Assembly (NCBI GenBank): GCA_964343195.1
Contig: CAYFIR010000029.1
Coordinates: 1-56,892 of the forward strand
DNA: 56,892 nt
Direction of reading: 5' to 3'
Source of the DNA: CAYVAP01 sp964343195
GTDB lineage: Bacteria > Bacteroidota > Bacteroidia > J057
The notes under the pieces are model-generated. The model made no database searches, was not told the origin of the DNA, and saw only the letters and a program-made list of their open reading frames with translations. Positions 56,780 to 56,892 of this stretch are shown here, in pieces (position 1 is the stretch's first letter; every line of letters begins with the position of its first letter). Both the position numbers and the translations under genes were made by a program.

Positions 56780-56892
56780 TCCTTTGACTAGAAGAAGCAC
56801 TGGCCCTTGAAACTTGTGCCACTGGGGTATCTCCCTCTGGAGGGAGAGGCTTGTGCGAGAGAGGGAGGAACCCAGGATTTTATAGAGCTACT

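Overview
The window looks like a chromosomal segment of a Bacteroidota bacterium, most likely a Saprospiria/Lewinella-type marine or sludge organism. The evidence is: several secreted proteins with C-terminal type IX secretion (T9SS) sorting domains; SprB and PKD repeats; a TonB-dependent receptor with a carboxypeptidase-regulatory N-domain; a PadR gene next to a prefix-domain MacB-like permease; genes mostly without Shine-Dalgarno sites; and a few promoters resembling the Bacteroidota TTTG / TAnnTTTG type. Species-level identity is inference. No tRNA, 16S/23S rRNA, prophage, transposase or CRISPR array was seen. The only classical RNA gene recognised is RNase P RNA (rnpB) at about 22.8-23.16 kb.

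Layout. 0-5 kb: a T9SS-exported S74 protein, rmuC and aspS. 5-10 kb: a membrane-anchored AraC-type regulator facing an ankyrin lipoprotein, an acyltransferase and a beta-lactamase-fold hydrolase, with four 20/21-bp-spaced direct repeats between them. 10-20 kb: DUF1428, a hybrid histidine kinase, a GH27-remnant/GH105 fusion lipoprotein, an SprB/PKD adhesin, a MacB-like permease and its PadR repressor. 20-23.2 kb: a VapBC-type module, a 620-bp repeat block with terminal inverted repeats, a ROK sugar kinase, a candidate small transcript and rnpB. 23-33.8 kb: an M43 metalloprotease, TPR protein, DMT transporter, DUF4340 protein, an ECF-like sigma factor with a TPR partner, SDR, GNAT, cutA, an RluA-type pseudouridine synthase and a PepSY protein. 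33.8-45.7 kb: tpiA, DUF434, an AAA_14/DUF4143 ATPase behind a perfect 41-bp palindrome, nucleoside hydrolase, a second toxin-antitoxin pair, a fused SerB-SerA enzyme, a CE2 esterase, pgi and a NAPE-PLD-like hydrolase. 45.8-56.9 kb: a TonB receptor facing a MarR regulator across a palindromic operator, an OmpA lipoprotein, a PQQ-type sugar dehydrogenase, an M28 peptidase with an orphan histidine-kinase dimerisation domain, an LVIVD lipoprotein and a tandem pair of paralogous 266-residue envelope proteins.

The housekeeping genes (aspS, rnpB, tpiA, pgi, serB-serA, rmuC, cutA) are intact and typical. The most interesting material is non-coding: three families of dispersed hairpin repeats (called R1, R2 and R3 here, one with compensatory base changes), a putative promoter-to-terminator unit of about 60 nt beside rnpB, palindromes that end at start codons, and a structured intergenic element. 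Among proteins, the unusual architectures are the GH27 remnant fused to GH105, the SerB-SerA fusion, the 84-residue stand-alone DHp domain, and the membrane-spanning AraC/TolB-like/TPR regulator.
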